DNA of 64,000 nucleotides, from the NCBI RefSeq assembly GCF_029168315.1, contig NZ_JARGYD010000002.1:558001-622000 (forward strand), read 5' to 3'. The translations under genes were made by a program, and so were the position numbers. Below, in pieces: positions 41,932 through 50,740 of the stretch. This DNA comes from Psychromarinibacter halotolerans (GTDB lineage Bacteria > Pseudomonadota > Alphaproteobacteria > Rhodobacterales > Rhodobacteraceae). Position 1 is the stretch's first letter; every line of letters starts with the position of its first letter. The notes beneath the pieces are model-generated. The model was not told where the DNA came from. It saw nothing but the letters and a program-made list of their open reading frames with translations, and made no database searches.

Positions 41932-43676
41932 CAGAAGATCACCGGTTCGTCGACGGGCTTGCCGAACTCGGTCTTCAGGAAGTCGAAGTCGCAGCCCTTG
42001 TCGGCCTGTTCGACGTGCTTGCTGAACATCCAGCCATAGCCGCGTTCATAGCGCGGTTCCGGCGCCACCCAAGCGGCGCGGCGCTCTGCCATTTCCTCGT
42101 CGCTGATCTTCACGTTCAAAGACCGGTTCGGCACGTCCAGTTCGATGATGTCGCCGGTCTTCACCAACGCAAGCGGGCCGCCGATATAGGCTTCGGGCGC
42201 GACGTGCAGGATGCAGGCGCCAAAGCTGGTACCGGACATGCGCGCATCGGACAGGCGGACCATGTCGCGGTGCCCGTGCTTCAGCAGCGCCTTGGGCATC
42301 GGGATCATGCCCCATTCCGGCATCCCCGGACCGCCCTGCGGACCCGCGTTGCGCAGGATCAGGACGTGGTCGGGGGTCATGTCGTAATCGGGATCGTCGA
42401 TGATCTTCTTCAGCTCGGGGTACGAGTCCGCGACGATGGCGGGGCCGCTGTGCTTGTGGAACTTCGGATCGCAGGCGGCGGGCTTGATCACCGCGCCGTC
42501 GGGGGCAAGGTTGCCCTTCAGCAGCGCCAGCGAGCCCTCGGCATAGACCGGGTTCGACAGCGGGCGGATGACGTCGGGGTTGTAGTTCACCGCGCCTTCC
42601 AGCCCTTCGCCCATCGTCTTGCCGGTGACGGTGATCGCGGACAGGTCCAGCTTGTCGCCAAGTTCCTTCATCAGCGCGCGCAGACCGCCCGCATAGAAGA
42701 AATCCTCCATCAGGTATTCCTTGCCGGACGGACGGACGTTGGCGATCACCGGAACCTCGCGACTGAGCCGGTCGAAGTCGGGCAGGCCCCAGTCGATCCC
42801 CGCACGGCGCGCCATCGCGATCAGGTGGATCACGGCGTTGGTGGAACAGCCAGTCGCCATCGCGACGGTGGTCGCGTTCTCGGCGGCCTGTTTTGTGACG
42901 ATCTTGGCGGGCGTCAGGTCTTCCCAGACCATTTCCACCGCGCGGCGGCCACAGGCGGCGGACATGCGCTTGTGGTTGACGTCGTTCGCCGGGATCGACG
43001 ACGCGCCGGGCAGACAAAGGCCGAAGCCTTCCGCGATCGCGGTCATGGTCGACGCGGTGCCCATCGTCATGCAATGGCCGTCGGACCGCGCGATGCCGCC
43101 CTCGATGCCTTTCCATTCCTCGTCGGTGATCGTGCCCGCGCGCAGTTCGTCCCAGTACTTGAACGCGTCAGAGCCGGACCCAAGCACCTTGCCCGCGTAG
43201 TTCCCGCGCAGCATCGGACCGGCGGGCAGGAAAAGGAACGGAAATCCCCAGCTGATCGCCCCCATGATCAGGGCGGGCGTGGACTTGTCGCAGCCCCCCA
43301 TCAGGACGGCGCCGTCGCAGGGGTGTGCGCGCAGGGTCTCTTCGACCTCCATCGCGCCCATGTTGCGGTACAGCATCGAGGTCGGTTTCAGGAACTGTTC
43401 CGAATGCGAATGCACCGGCAGTTCCATCGGCAGGCCGCCTGCCTGCAGGATGCCGCGCTTTACCCATTCGACCCGATCCTTGAAGTGCATGTGGCACGGC
43501 TGTGCCTCGGACCATGTGTTGATGATCCCGATGACGGGTTTGCCTTCCCAGTCTTCGTGGCCCAGCCCCATCTGCATGGCCCGCGACCGATGCCCGAAAC
43601 TTCTGAAGTCGTTTGCGGCAAAGAAGCGGGCGGACCGCAGGTCTTCGTACCGTTTGCCGGTCTTGTCGTCTTTCAT
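41931..43676 (-). CDS. IlvD/Edd-family sugar-acid dehydratase (pentonate dehydratase-like)
   Basis: The 581-residue Fe-S dehydratase shows cluster cysteines C61 (AQPCHMHF), C129 (MGGCDKSTPA) and C202 (DGHCMTMGTAST), and TGCSTNAVIHL and RLSDARMSGTSFGACILHVAPE. Length and sequence match L-arabonate/D-xylonate dehydratases rather than branched-chain IlvD. It would produce 2-keto-3-deoxypentonate for the XylX-like or DHDPS-family enzyme. A 40-residue membrane-protein gene lies 9 bp upstream. Confidence 0.92.
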   Translation of the reverse strand: MKDDKTGKRYEDLRSARFFAANDFRSFGHRSRAMQMGLGHEDWEGKPVIGIINTWSEAQPCHMHFKDRVEWVKRGILQAGGLPMELPVHSHSEQFLKPTSMLYRNMGAMEVEETLRAHPCDGAVLMGGCDKSTPALIMGAISWGFPFLFLPAGPMLRGNYAGKVLGSGSDAFKYWDELRAGTITDEEWKGIEGGIARSDGHCMTMGTASTMTAIAEGFGLCLPGASSIPANDVNHKRMSAACGRRAVEMVWEDLTPAKIVTKQAAENATTVAMATGCSTNAVIHLIAMARRAGIDWGLPDFDRLSREVPVIANVRPSGKEYLMEDFFYAGGLRALMKELGDKLDLSAITVTGKTMGEGLEGAVNYNPDVIRPLSNPVYAEGSLALLKGNLAPDGAVIKPAACDPKFHKHSGPAIVADSYPELKKIIDDPDYDMTPDHVLILRNAGPQGGPGMPEWGMIPMPKALLKHGHRDMVRLSDARMSGTSFGACILHVAPEAYIGGPLALVKTGDIIELDVPNRSLNVKISDEEMAERRAAWVAPEPRYERGYGWMFSKHVEQADKGCDFDFLKTEFGKPVDEPVIF

Positions 43677-43685
43677 GGTATTTCC

Positions 43686-43808
43686 TCAGGAAATCGGCGT
43701 GGCGAAGTGATGCATGGTGTAGATCAGGACCGCAGTCAGGATCAGGCCGGCAATCCACGGCCATTTGCCGTATCCGTCGATGTCGTCGCGGCTGTCTCTT
43801 CCGATCAT
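43686..43808 (-). CDS. 40-residue membrane protein next to the TRAP transporter
   Basis: A short gene between the TRAP permease and the dehydratase encodes MIGRDSRDDIDGYGKWPW followed by the helix IAGLILTAVLIYTMHHF and ATPIS. GGAG lies about 8 bases before the ATG, and it fills the gap exactly (10 bp after the permease stop, 9 bp before the next start). A charged cytoplasmic end plus one membrane helix is consistent with a transporter accessory peptide. I do not recognise the family. Confidence 0.65.
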   Translation of the reverse strand: MIGRDSRDDIDGYGKWPWIAGLILTAVLIYTMHHFATPIS

Positions 43809-43818
43809 CTCAGTCTCC

Positions 43819-45897
43819 TCAATTCAAAAGTTCAGGCAGCCACAGGGCGATCTGCGGGAACAGCATCACCAGGATCAGGCCGGTGATCTGCAGGGCGATG
43901 AAGGGCAGGACGGCAAGGAAGATCTCTTGCAGCGTCACGTCCTTGGGGGCCACGGACTTCAGCCAGAAACACGCGGGACCGAAGGGCGGCGACAGGAAGT
44001 AGATCTGGATGTTCATCACGAACAGAATGCCGAACCAGATCTTTGCCTGATCCTCGGTCAGGCCGAGTTCCGGTGCAAGGGTCATCACCACGGGGGCGAA
44101 GACCGGCACGGTGATGAACACGATGGCGATCCATTCCATGAAGGTACCCAGCACCATCAGGATCAGCATCATCACAAGGATCGTCCCCATCGCGGACAGG
44201 CCAAGGTCAAGGAACAGCGACCGCATGAAGTCGCCGCCGCCGACAAGGTTGAAGATCCCGATGAAGCTGACCGCGCCCAGCACCAGCCAGATGATCGTGC
44301 CGACCGTGGTCATCGAACCGATCAGGGCGGCGCTCAGGACCTCCCACTTGAACTGGTTGCGGACGGCGGCGACGAACAGGCTGCCGATACAGCCCACCGC
44401 TGCGGCTTCGGTCACAGACGCGACACCGCCATAGATCGACCCCATCACCGCACCGATCAGGATGATGCACAGGATGACGGCGGTCAGACGGTCCTTGGAC
44501 AGCTTCTGTTCCTTGTTGCCCGTCATCTGGGCCACCTCGGCCGCGGTGGGGGCAAGGCTGTGGTTCAGGTTGACCCGGATCAGCACATAGCTGGCATAGA
44601 AGACCGCCAGCATGATCCCCGGCGTGGCGCCGGCCATGAACAGGTCGCCGATGCCGACCTCGGCCGACAGACCGTAGACGATCATGATGATCGACGGCGG
44701 GATCAGCGTGGCCAGCGCGCCGCTGGCGCAGATCAGGCCGATGGTCAGTTTACGGTCGTACCCAAGGCGGAACATCTGCGGCAGGGCGACAAGGCCCAGC
44801 ATCACGATCTCGCCGCCCATGACACCCGACATGGCGGCAAGGATCACGGCGACCACCGTGGTCTGCACCGCGACGCCGCCGCGCAGGTTGCCCGCGAAGA
44901 TCGACATCGCGTCGAACAGGTCCTCGGCGATGCCGGCGCGTTCAAGGATCGAGGCCATCAGCACGAAGAACGGCACCGCGACCAGCGTGTAGTGTTCCAG
45001 CAGGCCTGCCGCGTTCGACGACACAAGGAACAGCCCGCGCGGCCCGAAAAAGCCGATCGCCATGATGACCGACACGATCAGCGTGACGATGCCCAGCGGC
45101 ATGCCGGTCATCATCAGCGCGATCAGCAGGATCACCATGATGATCGACACGGTGCCCAGATCCATCTCGCGCATGTTCAGCGCGGCGGAGGGATCCATCG
45201 CCTTGCCGATATCCGAAAAGAAGCCCGAAATCATCTGTGCCAGAGACACATCGAAGGCTTCGGACAGGAAGGCGGAGACGAAGTAGACGACGAAGTAGAC
45301 GGCAACCGCTTTCACCGCCAGCCGCGCAATGGGCGAGGTGAAGTGGCGGTGCAGGTTCACCATCAGCTGCGCAAGGTACAGGAACGCCCCCGTGACCATC
45401 AGCGATTTCAGCATCATCGGCAGCGGCGAGTTGAACGCCGAACCCGATTTTTCCAGCCGTTCGACGGAAACATAGGCGCGGATCGCGGCGTCGGTCAGCA
45501 GCATGTAAAGCGCGATGATGCCGACGACCATCGCGAACAGGTCCAGCCACCAGCGGGTGTTGTCCGACGCGATGTTGTGGAAGACGGTGATGCCGATGTG
45601 GCGCTGTTTCATCGTGATGTAGCCCGACGACAGCATCCAAGCCGCGGCGCACAGCATCATCACGGTTTCGAAGGCCCAGTAGGTCGGGGCGTTCAGAAGA
45701 TAGCGCGAAAAGACCTCGTAAAGCGTGGCCAGCGCGGCGGCCATGTAGAAGACCGAGATCATGATCCCCATCAGGTGGCTGACGTGATCGACCGGCGTGT
45801 AATCGGCACGGGAAAGACTGTCTTCCTCGTGGGTCGGATCGTCACCCGCCACCTCCAACGGTGCGTGCTGCAGGCGCTCTTCGTATTCGCGGCTCAT
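43819..45897 (-). CDS. TRAP transporter, fused small and large membrane subunits (DctQ-DctM)
   Basis: The 692-residue membrane protein joins a DctQ-like four-helix part (about 40-240; ATLYEVFSRYLLNAPTYWAFE is typical) to the DctM/SiaM permease (about 250-690). The DctM part shows LIPPSIIMIVYGLSAEVGIGDLFMAGATPG and MEWIAIVFITVPVFAPV. Together with the binding protein it drives sodium- or proton-coupled uptake of organic acids, here probably sugar acids. The start at 45897 has AGAAGG upstream; longer in-frame readings lack family similarity. Confidence 0.94.
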   Translation of the reverse strand: MSREYEERLQHAPLEVAGDDPTHEEDSLSRADYTPVDHVSHLMGIMISVFYMAAALATLYEVFSRYLLNAPTYWAFETVMMLCAAAWMLSSGYITMKQRHIGITVFHNIASDNTRWWLDLFAMVVGIIALYMLLTDAAIRAYVSVERLEKSGSAFNSPLPMMLKSLMVTGAFLYLAQLMVNLHRHFTSPIARLAVKAVAVYFVVYFVSAFLSEAFDVSLAQMISGFFSDIGKAMDPSAALNMREMDLGTVSIIMVILLIALMMTGMPLGIVTLIVSVIMAIGFFGPRGLFLVSSNAAGLLEHYTLVAVPFFVLMASILERAGIAEDLFDAMSIFAGNLRGGVAVQTTVVAVILAAMSGVMGGEIVMLGLVALPQMFRLGYDRKLTIGLICASGALATLIPPSIIMIVYGLSAEVGIGDLFMAGATPGIMLAVFYASYVLIRVNLNHSLAPTAAEVAQMTGNKEQKLSKDRLTAVILCIILIGAVMGSIYGGVASVTEAAAVGCIGSLFVAAVRNQFKWEVLSAALIGSMTTVGTIIWLVLGAVSFIGIFNLVGGGDFMRSLFLDLGLSAMGTILVMMLILMVLGTFMEWIAIVFITVPVFAPVVMTLAPELGLTEDQAKIWFGILFVMNIQIYFLSPPFGPACFWLKSVAPKDVTLQEIFLAVLPFIALQITGLILVMLFPQIALWLPELLN

Positions 45898-45998
45898 GGC
45901 TGGCCCTTCTCCCCCAAGCGGCGCGGTTCGGAACCTGCGGCCGCCTCCTGTCTGTTCTGGATTTCCCTTGCCCGGTGGTCCGGGTCGGTGCTTGTTGC

Positions 45999-46048
45999 CC
46001 GGCCTCATCCTGGCCGGTGGGTGCCGCGCCCGGTGGGTCCGGGCGCGG
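45999..46048 (-). other. Two perfect hairpins between TRAP binding-protein and permease genes
   Basis: CCGGCC-TCATCCT-GGCCGG (45999-46017) and CCGCGCCCGG-TGGGT-CCGGGCGCGG (46024-46048) lie in the 162-bp gap after the dctP-type stop. No T-run follows on the minus strand. This placement is common where the binding protein must exceed the permease, by mRNA protection or partial termination. Confidence 0.65.
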
Positions 46049-46059
46049 TGTGGGCGGCC

Positions 46060-47091
46060 TTACAGCAGGCCGGCCTCTTCCATGAACGAGATGTGCGCGT
46101 CGTACACTTCCTTCGCCAGATCGGACTGGGCGGCGAAATCCGACCACGCTTCTTGCGCGATCTTGCGCAGCGCGTCGCGCTCTTCCTGCGGCCAGTCGAT
46201 GACTTCCAGCTCTCCGGCGGCCTTGTCGCGGGCAACCAGCTGGCGGTCGAGGCGGTCGAAGTACTGGCGCAGGCCGTTGTAGGCGGCAAGGTACCACGTC
46301 TCGAGAGCGACCTGCTCGGCCGGGGTCAGTTCGTCCCAGACCATTTCCGACACGGTGAACTGCAGGATCGGGGTCGAGTGGATGCCCGGGAAGATCGGGT
46401 ACTTGGCGATCTTGTGCATCCCGTTGGCGTCGTTGTTGGCGTAGGCCGAGTTGTCGGCGGCGTCGATCACGCCCTTCTCAAGCGCGCCGTAGGTTTCCGA
46501 ACCCGACATCGACACCGGTGCGGCGCCCGCCCGCTTGAACACGTCGGCGGCCAGCCCTTCGGGCGAACGGATCTTCAGCCCGGCAAGGTCGCCGACGCCG
46601 CGAACCGGCACCTTAGAGACGAAAGCTTCGCGCGCGTAGGCGCCGCAGCCCACGACGTGAACGCCCTCGAAATGCTCGTCGAACAGTTTTTGCAGCATCT
46701 CCTTGCCGCCGCCCTGCGCACAGAAGGCTTGGATCTGGTCGGCGCTGTCATAGCCCGCGATCAGGTCGCCCATCAGTGCGAAGGCCGGGTCGACACCGGC
46801 GAAATAGTTGATCGACGTCAGGTCGCCGTCCAGAATGCCGACGCTGATCGCTTCGGCGGTTTCGCGGCGCGGAACGACCGCATCCACCGGAAGAAGCTCG
46901 ACCGTGAGCGTGCCGCCGGTCATTTCCTCCAGCTTGGGGACCCATTCCTCGTTGAGATAGGCCAGCGACGCGTGGCTGGCGTTAGACGAGGTCTGGATCT
47001 TCAGGGTCCGGTCCGCCGCGTCGGCGGCAAAGCCGGTGATTCCAAGTAAGGCGACAGCCGCGACTGCCGATCCCAATGCCTTGATGTTCAT
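46060..47091 (-). CDS. TRAP transporter substrate-binding protein (DctP family)
   Basis: The 343-residue periplasmic protein has a Sec signal (MNIKALGSAVAAVALLGITG). DctP features include LKIQTSSNASHASLAYLNEEW and the ligand-binding region DLAGLKIRSPEGLAADVFKRAGAAPVSMSGSETYGALEKGVIDAADNSAYANN. The conserved Arg of the substrate carboxylate site is in KIRSP. GGGAGGAACAG precedes the ATG. It heads the sugar-acid operon, and the operon's enzymes suggest hexarate or pentonate ligands (inference). It is divergent from a GntR gene. Confidence 0.93.
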   Translation of the reverse strand: MNIKALGSAVAAVALLGITGFAADAADRTLKIQTSSNASHASLAYLNEEWVPKLEEMTGGTLTVELLPVDAVVPRRETAEAISVGILDGDLTSINYFAGVDPAFALMGDLIAGYDSADQIQAFCAQGGGKEMLQKLFDEHFEGVHVVGCGAYAREAFVSKVPVRGVGDLAGLKIRSPEGLAADVFKRAGAAPVSMSGSETYGALEKGVIDAADNSAYANNDANGMHKIAKYPIFPGIHSTPILQFTVSEMVWDELTPAEQVALETWYLAAYNGLRQYFDRLDRQLVARDKAAGELEVIDWPQEERDALRKIAQEAWSDFAAQSDLAKEVYDAHISFMEEAGLL

Positions 47092-47158
47092 TCTGTTCCT
47101 CCCGTTACGCTCGGTGTGTTCGGCGCCGGTCTCTCCTCTGCCGGTGGCGAACAGGCCA

Positions 47159-47172
47159 ACTAATATATTAGT
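47159..47172. promoter_or_regulatory. 14-bp palindrome, likely GntR operator
   Basis: ACTAATATATTAGT is a perfect dyad in the 173-bp region between the divergent TRAP operon and the GntR gene, 68 bp from the binding-protein start. Its AT richness stands out. A second small inverted repeat, AGTTG-AAG-CAACT, follows at 47178-47190. Confidence 0.65.
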
Positions 47173-47264
47173 CACCTAGTTGAAGCAACTGGCTTCCTCA
47201 CCTATGATATGGGGCAGCCGCACGGGCGGATGCGTGTCGCGGTCAAGGTGCGAAGAGGGACGGC

Positions 47265-47987
47265 ATGGACTTGTCTGCCGAGGGATTGTTGCGAGGCGGG
47301 GCGGCTCGGGTCGACGGTGGGGGAACTGCCGCTGACAGGGTCTATGAAAGCCTGCGCGCCCGGATCATCGACATGCAGCTTGTCCCCGACGCCACACTTG
47401 GCCGTAGCGAGCTGGCGCAAGAGTACGGCGTCAGCCAGACCCCGGTGCGTGAGGCGCTGCAGCGGCTGGAAGAAGACGGCCTTGTCCGGATCTTTCCGCA
47501 GTCCAAGACCGTTGTCGCCCGGATCGACGAGGCGCAACTGAAAGAGATTCACTTCCTGCGGGTCGCCATCGAAACGGAAGTCGCCCGCCGCATGGCCGAG
47601 AAGGGCGACATGGCTGCGTTGAAACGCGCGCGCAGTTTCGTCCGGATGCAAGAGGCGCTTCAGGACGACCCGTCGCAAATGCTGCTGTTCAACGAACTCG
47701 ACCGGGCGTTTCACCTGACATTGTTCGAGACGGTCGGCGTGCCCGCGCTTCACGCGATGCTGGCGCGGCGGCTGGGGCACCTAAGCCGGTGCCAGCGGCT
47801 GGAACTTCCGCGCAAGGGCAAGATGTCAGAGATCATCCACGGCCATCTGGCGGTGGTCGAAGGGATCGCGTCCGGCAATCCCGAACTGGCGGCCGCCGCG
47901 ATGCGGGGCCATCTGGGGGCGACGATCCGGCGGATCGAAACCCTGCGCGACGAGCTTCCCGACTATTTCGAAAGCGGCACCGCGTAA
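47265..47987 (+). CDS. GntR-family regulator (FCD/FadR subfamily)
   Basis: The 240-residue regulator has an N-terminal winged helix (ADRVYESLRARIIDMQLVPDATLGRSELAQEYGVSQTPVREALQRLEEDGLV). The C-terminal FCD helical domain shows the metal/ligand residues in ELDRAFHLTLFE and HGHLAVVEGI. Such proteins sense organic acids. Divergence from the TRAP/sugar-acid operon across a palindrome makes it the likely repressor, relieved by a sugar acid or keto-deoxy acid. GAGGGACGGC precedes the ATG. Confidence 0.93.
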   Translation: MDLSAEGLLRGGAARVDGGGTAADRVYESLRARIIDMQLVPDATLGRSELAQEYGVSQTPVREALQRLEEDGLVRIFPQSKTVVARIDEAQLKEIHFLRVAIETEVARRMAEKGDMAALKRARSFVRMQEALQDDPSQMLLFNELDRAFHLTLFETVGVPALHAMLARRLGHLSRCQRLELPRKGKMSEIIHGHLAVVEGIASGNPELAAAAMRGHLGATIRRIETLRDELPDYFESGTA

Positions 47988-47996
47988 GGCGGCTGG

Positions 47997-49394
47997 TCAG
48001 CCGGCCTTCGCTTTCATGTCGCCTTCATCGGGCCACGTGGCATCCGACAGGCGGAACTGTCCCACCATTTCGCCAAGCCGGGCAGAGCTTCCGTCCAGCC
48101 CGACGACTGCGGCGTGCGTTTCCTCTGCCATTGCAGCGTTGCGCTGTGTCAGCGTCTCGATGTTGGTGACGGATTCGTTGATCCGTCCGAAGGCCGTGGC
48201 CTGCGTTTCGGTCCGGTTGGCGATGTCGGCCATCAGGCCGTTGATCTCTTTCACCCGTTCAGAGGTGCTGTCGAGCGTTACGCCGACCTCTTTCAGGACC
48301 TTCTCGCCGCGGCCGACGTGATCCGAGCTTGTCTCGATCAGGTCGCGAATGTTGCGCGCGTTTTCGGCGGTGCGCTGGGCAAGCTGCCGGACCTCTTGCG
48401 CGACGACGGCAAAGCCGGACCCGGCATCGCCGGCGCGCGCGGCTTCGACCGCGGCGTTCAGCGCAAGCAGGTTGGTCTGCATCGAAATCTCGTCGATCAC
48501 CGACACGATCTTCTCGATCTCGCGCGAACTGTTGGAAATCGCCCCCATCGCCGTGTTCGCTTGCGCCATAACCTCGCCCGAGCGGCCCACCAGCGTCGTC
48601 GCCTCGGCGGCGGCGCCGTTGGCGCGGCGGGCGGTGTCGGCGTTGGTCCGCATGGCGTCGCTGACCTGATCGACGGACGACACCGTCTGTTCCAGCATCC
48701 GGGCCTGTTCCTCTGTCCGGTCGGCAAGTTCCGAGATGGCGCGCGCAATCTCCGACACGCTGCCCGACACTTCCTCGGTACTGCCGGCGATTCCGGTCAT
48801 GGTGCTTTCAAGGCTTTCGGTCGCGGCGTTGAAGTCGGCGCGCGCGTCGGCGATCTTGGCGGGCGCATCGTCACCCACGCGATAGGTCAGATCCCGGTCG
48901 GCCAGCGCGTTCAGCGCCTTTCCCAGGACCGCACGGGCGCGCGCGTCCTCTTCCGCTTCCTTGCGGAAATATTCGCCCATCGTCACCGTAAGATCGGCGA
49001 AGACCGAGGCGATGGCGCTTTCGGCCATGCGGTTCCGGTTTTCCGCTGTTTCGTCCTGGCTGGCATCCAGCAGTTCCGCGACCATCTTGCCGCAATAGAC
49101 CGCATAGCCCCGCAGATAGGTGGCATAGTCGGTCATCGACGCGATGTTTTCGGCCAGTTGCGACTGAAGCGCGAAATAGTCGTCCGAGAAATCGCCCCGC
49201 GCGATGAACCCGAACTTGGCCTTTTCAGCCGCGTACAGGTCATCGGGCACGGCGGGCATCGACGCGTCCACTTGCCGATAGGCGCTTAAAAGAATGTCCC
49301 TAAGCCGCGGCAAAACAAGGTCATGCACCTGCTCGCCGACCCGGCGGTCGGCGTCACCCCAAGGCTTAACAACGTCCCTGATCGAAACGGACAT
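47997..49394 (-). CDS. Soluble methyl-accepting chemotaxis-like protein
   Basis: The 465-residue protein has no membrane segment. The C-terminal MCP signalling domain is clear (EISMQTNLLALNAAVEAARAGDAGSGFAVVAQEVRQLAQRTAENA). A HAMP-like piece (ALNALADRDLTYRVGDDAP) sits near residue 165. The first 150 residues are helical and could be a globin-coupled or other cytoplasmic sensor; I cannot confirm a heme ligand. CGGAG six bases before the second ATG (49394) fixes the start. It converges on the GntR gene. Confidence 0.88.
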   Translation of the reverse strand: MSVSIRDVVKPWGDADRRVGEQVHDLVLPRLRDILLSAYRQVDASMPAVPDDLYAAEKAKFGFIARGDFSDDYFALQSQLAENIASMTDYATYLRGYAVYCGKMVAELLDASQDETAENRNRMAESAIASVFADLTVTMGEYFRKEAEEDARARAVLGKALNALADRDLTYRVGDDAPAKIADARADFNAATESLESTMTGIAGSTEEVSGSVSEIARAISELADRTEEQARMLEQTVSSVDQVSDAMRTNADTARRANGAAAEATTLVGRSGEVMAQANTAMGAISNSSREIEKIVSVIDEISMQTNLLALNAAVEAARAGDAGSGFAVVAQEVRQLAQRTAENARNIRDLIETSSDHVGRGEKVLKEVGVTLDSTSERVKEINGLMADIANRTETQATAFGRINESVTNIETLTQRNAAMAEETHAAVVGLDGSSARLGEMVGQFRLSDATWPDEGDMKAKAG

Positions 49395-49499
49395 CAGCAT
49401 CTCCGGCAGTTGCTTCGGGATGCTGATGCCAGTTGCGCATTAGGATTCGGTAAAGCCGAAACGAAACGAGCGCCCGCCGGGGCAATGTGCCCGACGGCC

Positions 49500-50723
49500 C
49501 TACGTGCCAGAGATCGTGACGGGCACGCTTAGGGGGCCGTATTCCGGCCATGTGGTCATCGGGACCGGGCCCGTGATCTTGAACGCGGTGACGTTCTGCA
49601 CGAACTGCTCCAGCGCCGCGGTGATCATCACCAGCGCGATGCCACGCCCGGCGCACATGTGCGGTCCACGGCCAAAGGCAAGGTGCGGCGGCTCGTCCTT
49701 GCGGTCCAGGCGGAAGGTATCGGGATCGCGGAACACCTCGGGGTCGCGGTTCGCAGCGGTGAAGGCCAATGCCACCGGTTCATCCCGCCGGATGGTCCGC
49801 CCGCAGACGGTGACATCGTCGACCGGGGTGCGGGCGAACCCGCGATAGGGCGTATACAGCCGCAGCAGTTCGTCCACGGCGGCCGGGATCTTGTCAGGTT
49901 CCGCGCGCAGCAGGGCAAGGTGTTCGGGGTGGCGTTCGAAATGCAGCGCCATCGACCCGATGAAGGTCGTCGGGGCGATGATTCCCACCACCAGAAGCTG
50001 CCGCACCGTGCCAAGGATGCCGTCGTCGGGCAGCGGTTCGCCGTTCACCCGCATCTCCAGCATGGCGCTGACCGGGTCGCTGCCGGGATCGCGCGGGGTG
50101 TCCTTGCGGTCGGCGATCAGTTCGGCGGCGGCCTTGTACAGCACCAGCGAGGTCTGCTGGATCAGATCAAGATCCATCGTTTCCAGCGCAAGGGTAAAGT
50201 CGTTGCCGATCCGGCGGATCGTGTCGGCGGTTTCGGCGGAAATGCCGAAGAACTCGGCCAGCACCATCGCAGGCAGCGGATAGCCGAAATCACGACACAC
50301 GTCGAAGCTGCCTTGCGCCGCCAGCGGTTGGAACAGCCCCTCGGCCATCTTGCGGATCGCGGTTTCCCAAAACGCCATCCGTTCGCGCCGGAACAGCGGT
50401 GTCAGGGCCCGGCGATAGGGCGTGTGATCCGGCGGGTCCAGATGCAGCGGCGGCCGCCGCCCGGTCGTGGCGACGCGCGGCACCACGTTCTGCACGGCGG
50501 TGGTATAGCGCGTGGGATCAGAGATCGCGCTTTCCACGTCCTCGTACCGGGTGAACAGCCAGAAGCCGCCAAGGTCGTTGGAATGCGCGACCGGGCAACG
50601 CGACCGCAGGTCGCCGAACAGCGCGTGAACCGCGTCGAAATCGTCGGTCCCCGCGTCGAAGTCGTGGTCCTTGGAAAAGGATTCGGTGTTGCGGGGCTGG
50701 GGGCGGATGTCCATCGGACGCAT
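49500..50723 (-). CDS. Cytochrome P450
   Basis: The 407-residue soluble bacterial P450 carries the heme ligand C357 in FGRGPHMCAGRG and E285-R288 in DELLRL. The I-helix reads VVGIIAPTTFIGS, so the usual acid before Thr (A-G-x-D/E-T) is Pro. Substrate is unknown. It ends an eight-gene operon with an ABC importer, so it may hydroxylate an imported compound or its product. AAAGG precedes the ATG at 50723. No ferredoxin or reductase gene is adjacent. Confidence 0.92.
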   Translation of the reverse strand: MRPMDIRPQPRNTESFSKDHDFDAGTDDFDAVHALFGDLRSRCPVAHSNDLGGFWLFTRYEDVESAISDPTRYTTAVQNVVPRVATTGRRPPLHLDPPDHTPYRRALTPLFRRERMAFWETAIRKMAEGLFQPLAAQGSFDVCRDFGYPLPAMVLAEFFGISAETADTIRRIGNDFTLALETMDLDLIQQTSLVLYKAAAELIADRKDTPRDPGSDPVSAMLEMRVNGEPLPDDGILGTVRQLLVVGIIAPTTFIGSMALHFERHPEHLALLRAEPDKIPAAVDELLRLYTPYRGFARTPVDDVTVCGRTIRRDEPVALAFTAANRDPEVFRDPDTFRLDRKDEPPHLAFGRGPHMCAGRGIALVMITAALEQFVQNVTAFKITGPVPMTTWPEYGPLSVPVTISGT

Positions 50724-50740
50724 GGCGGTGCCTTTCGGAA

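Noticed and set aside
32878..47091. Genomic island or transposon carrying the sugar-acid operon
   Set aside because: No integrase, transposase, tRNA boundary or shift in base composition is visible.
47178..47190. AGTTG-AAG-CAACT as an independent operator
   Set aside because: Too short to separate from chance; mentioned only beside the stronger 14-bp palindrome.
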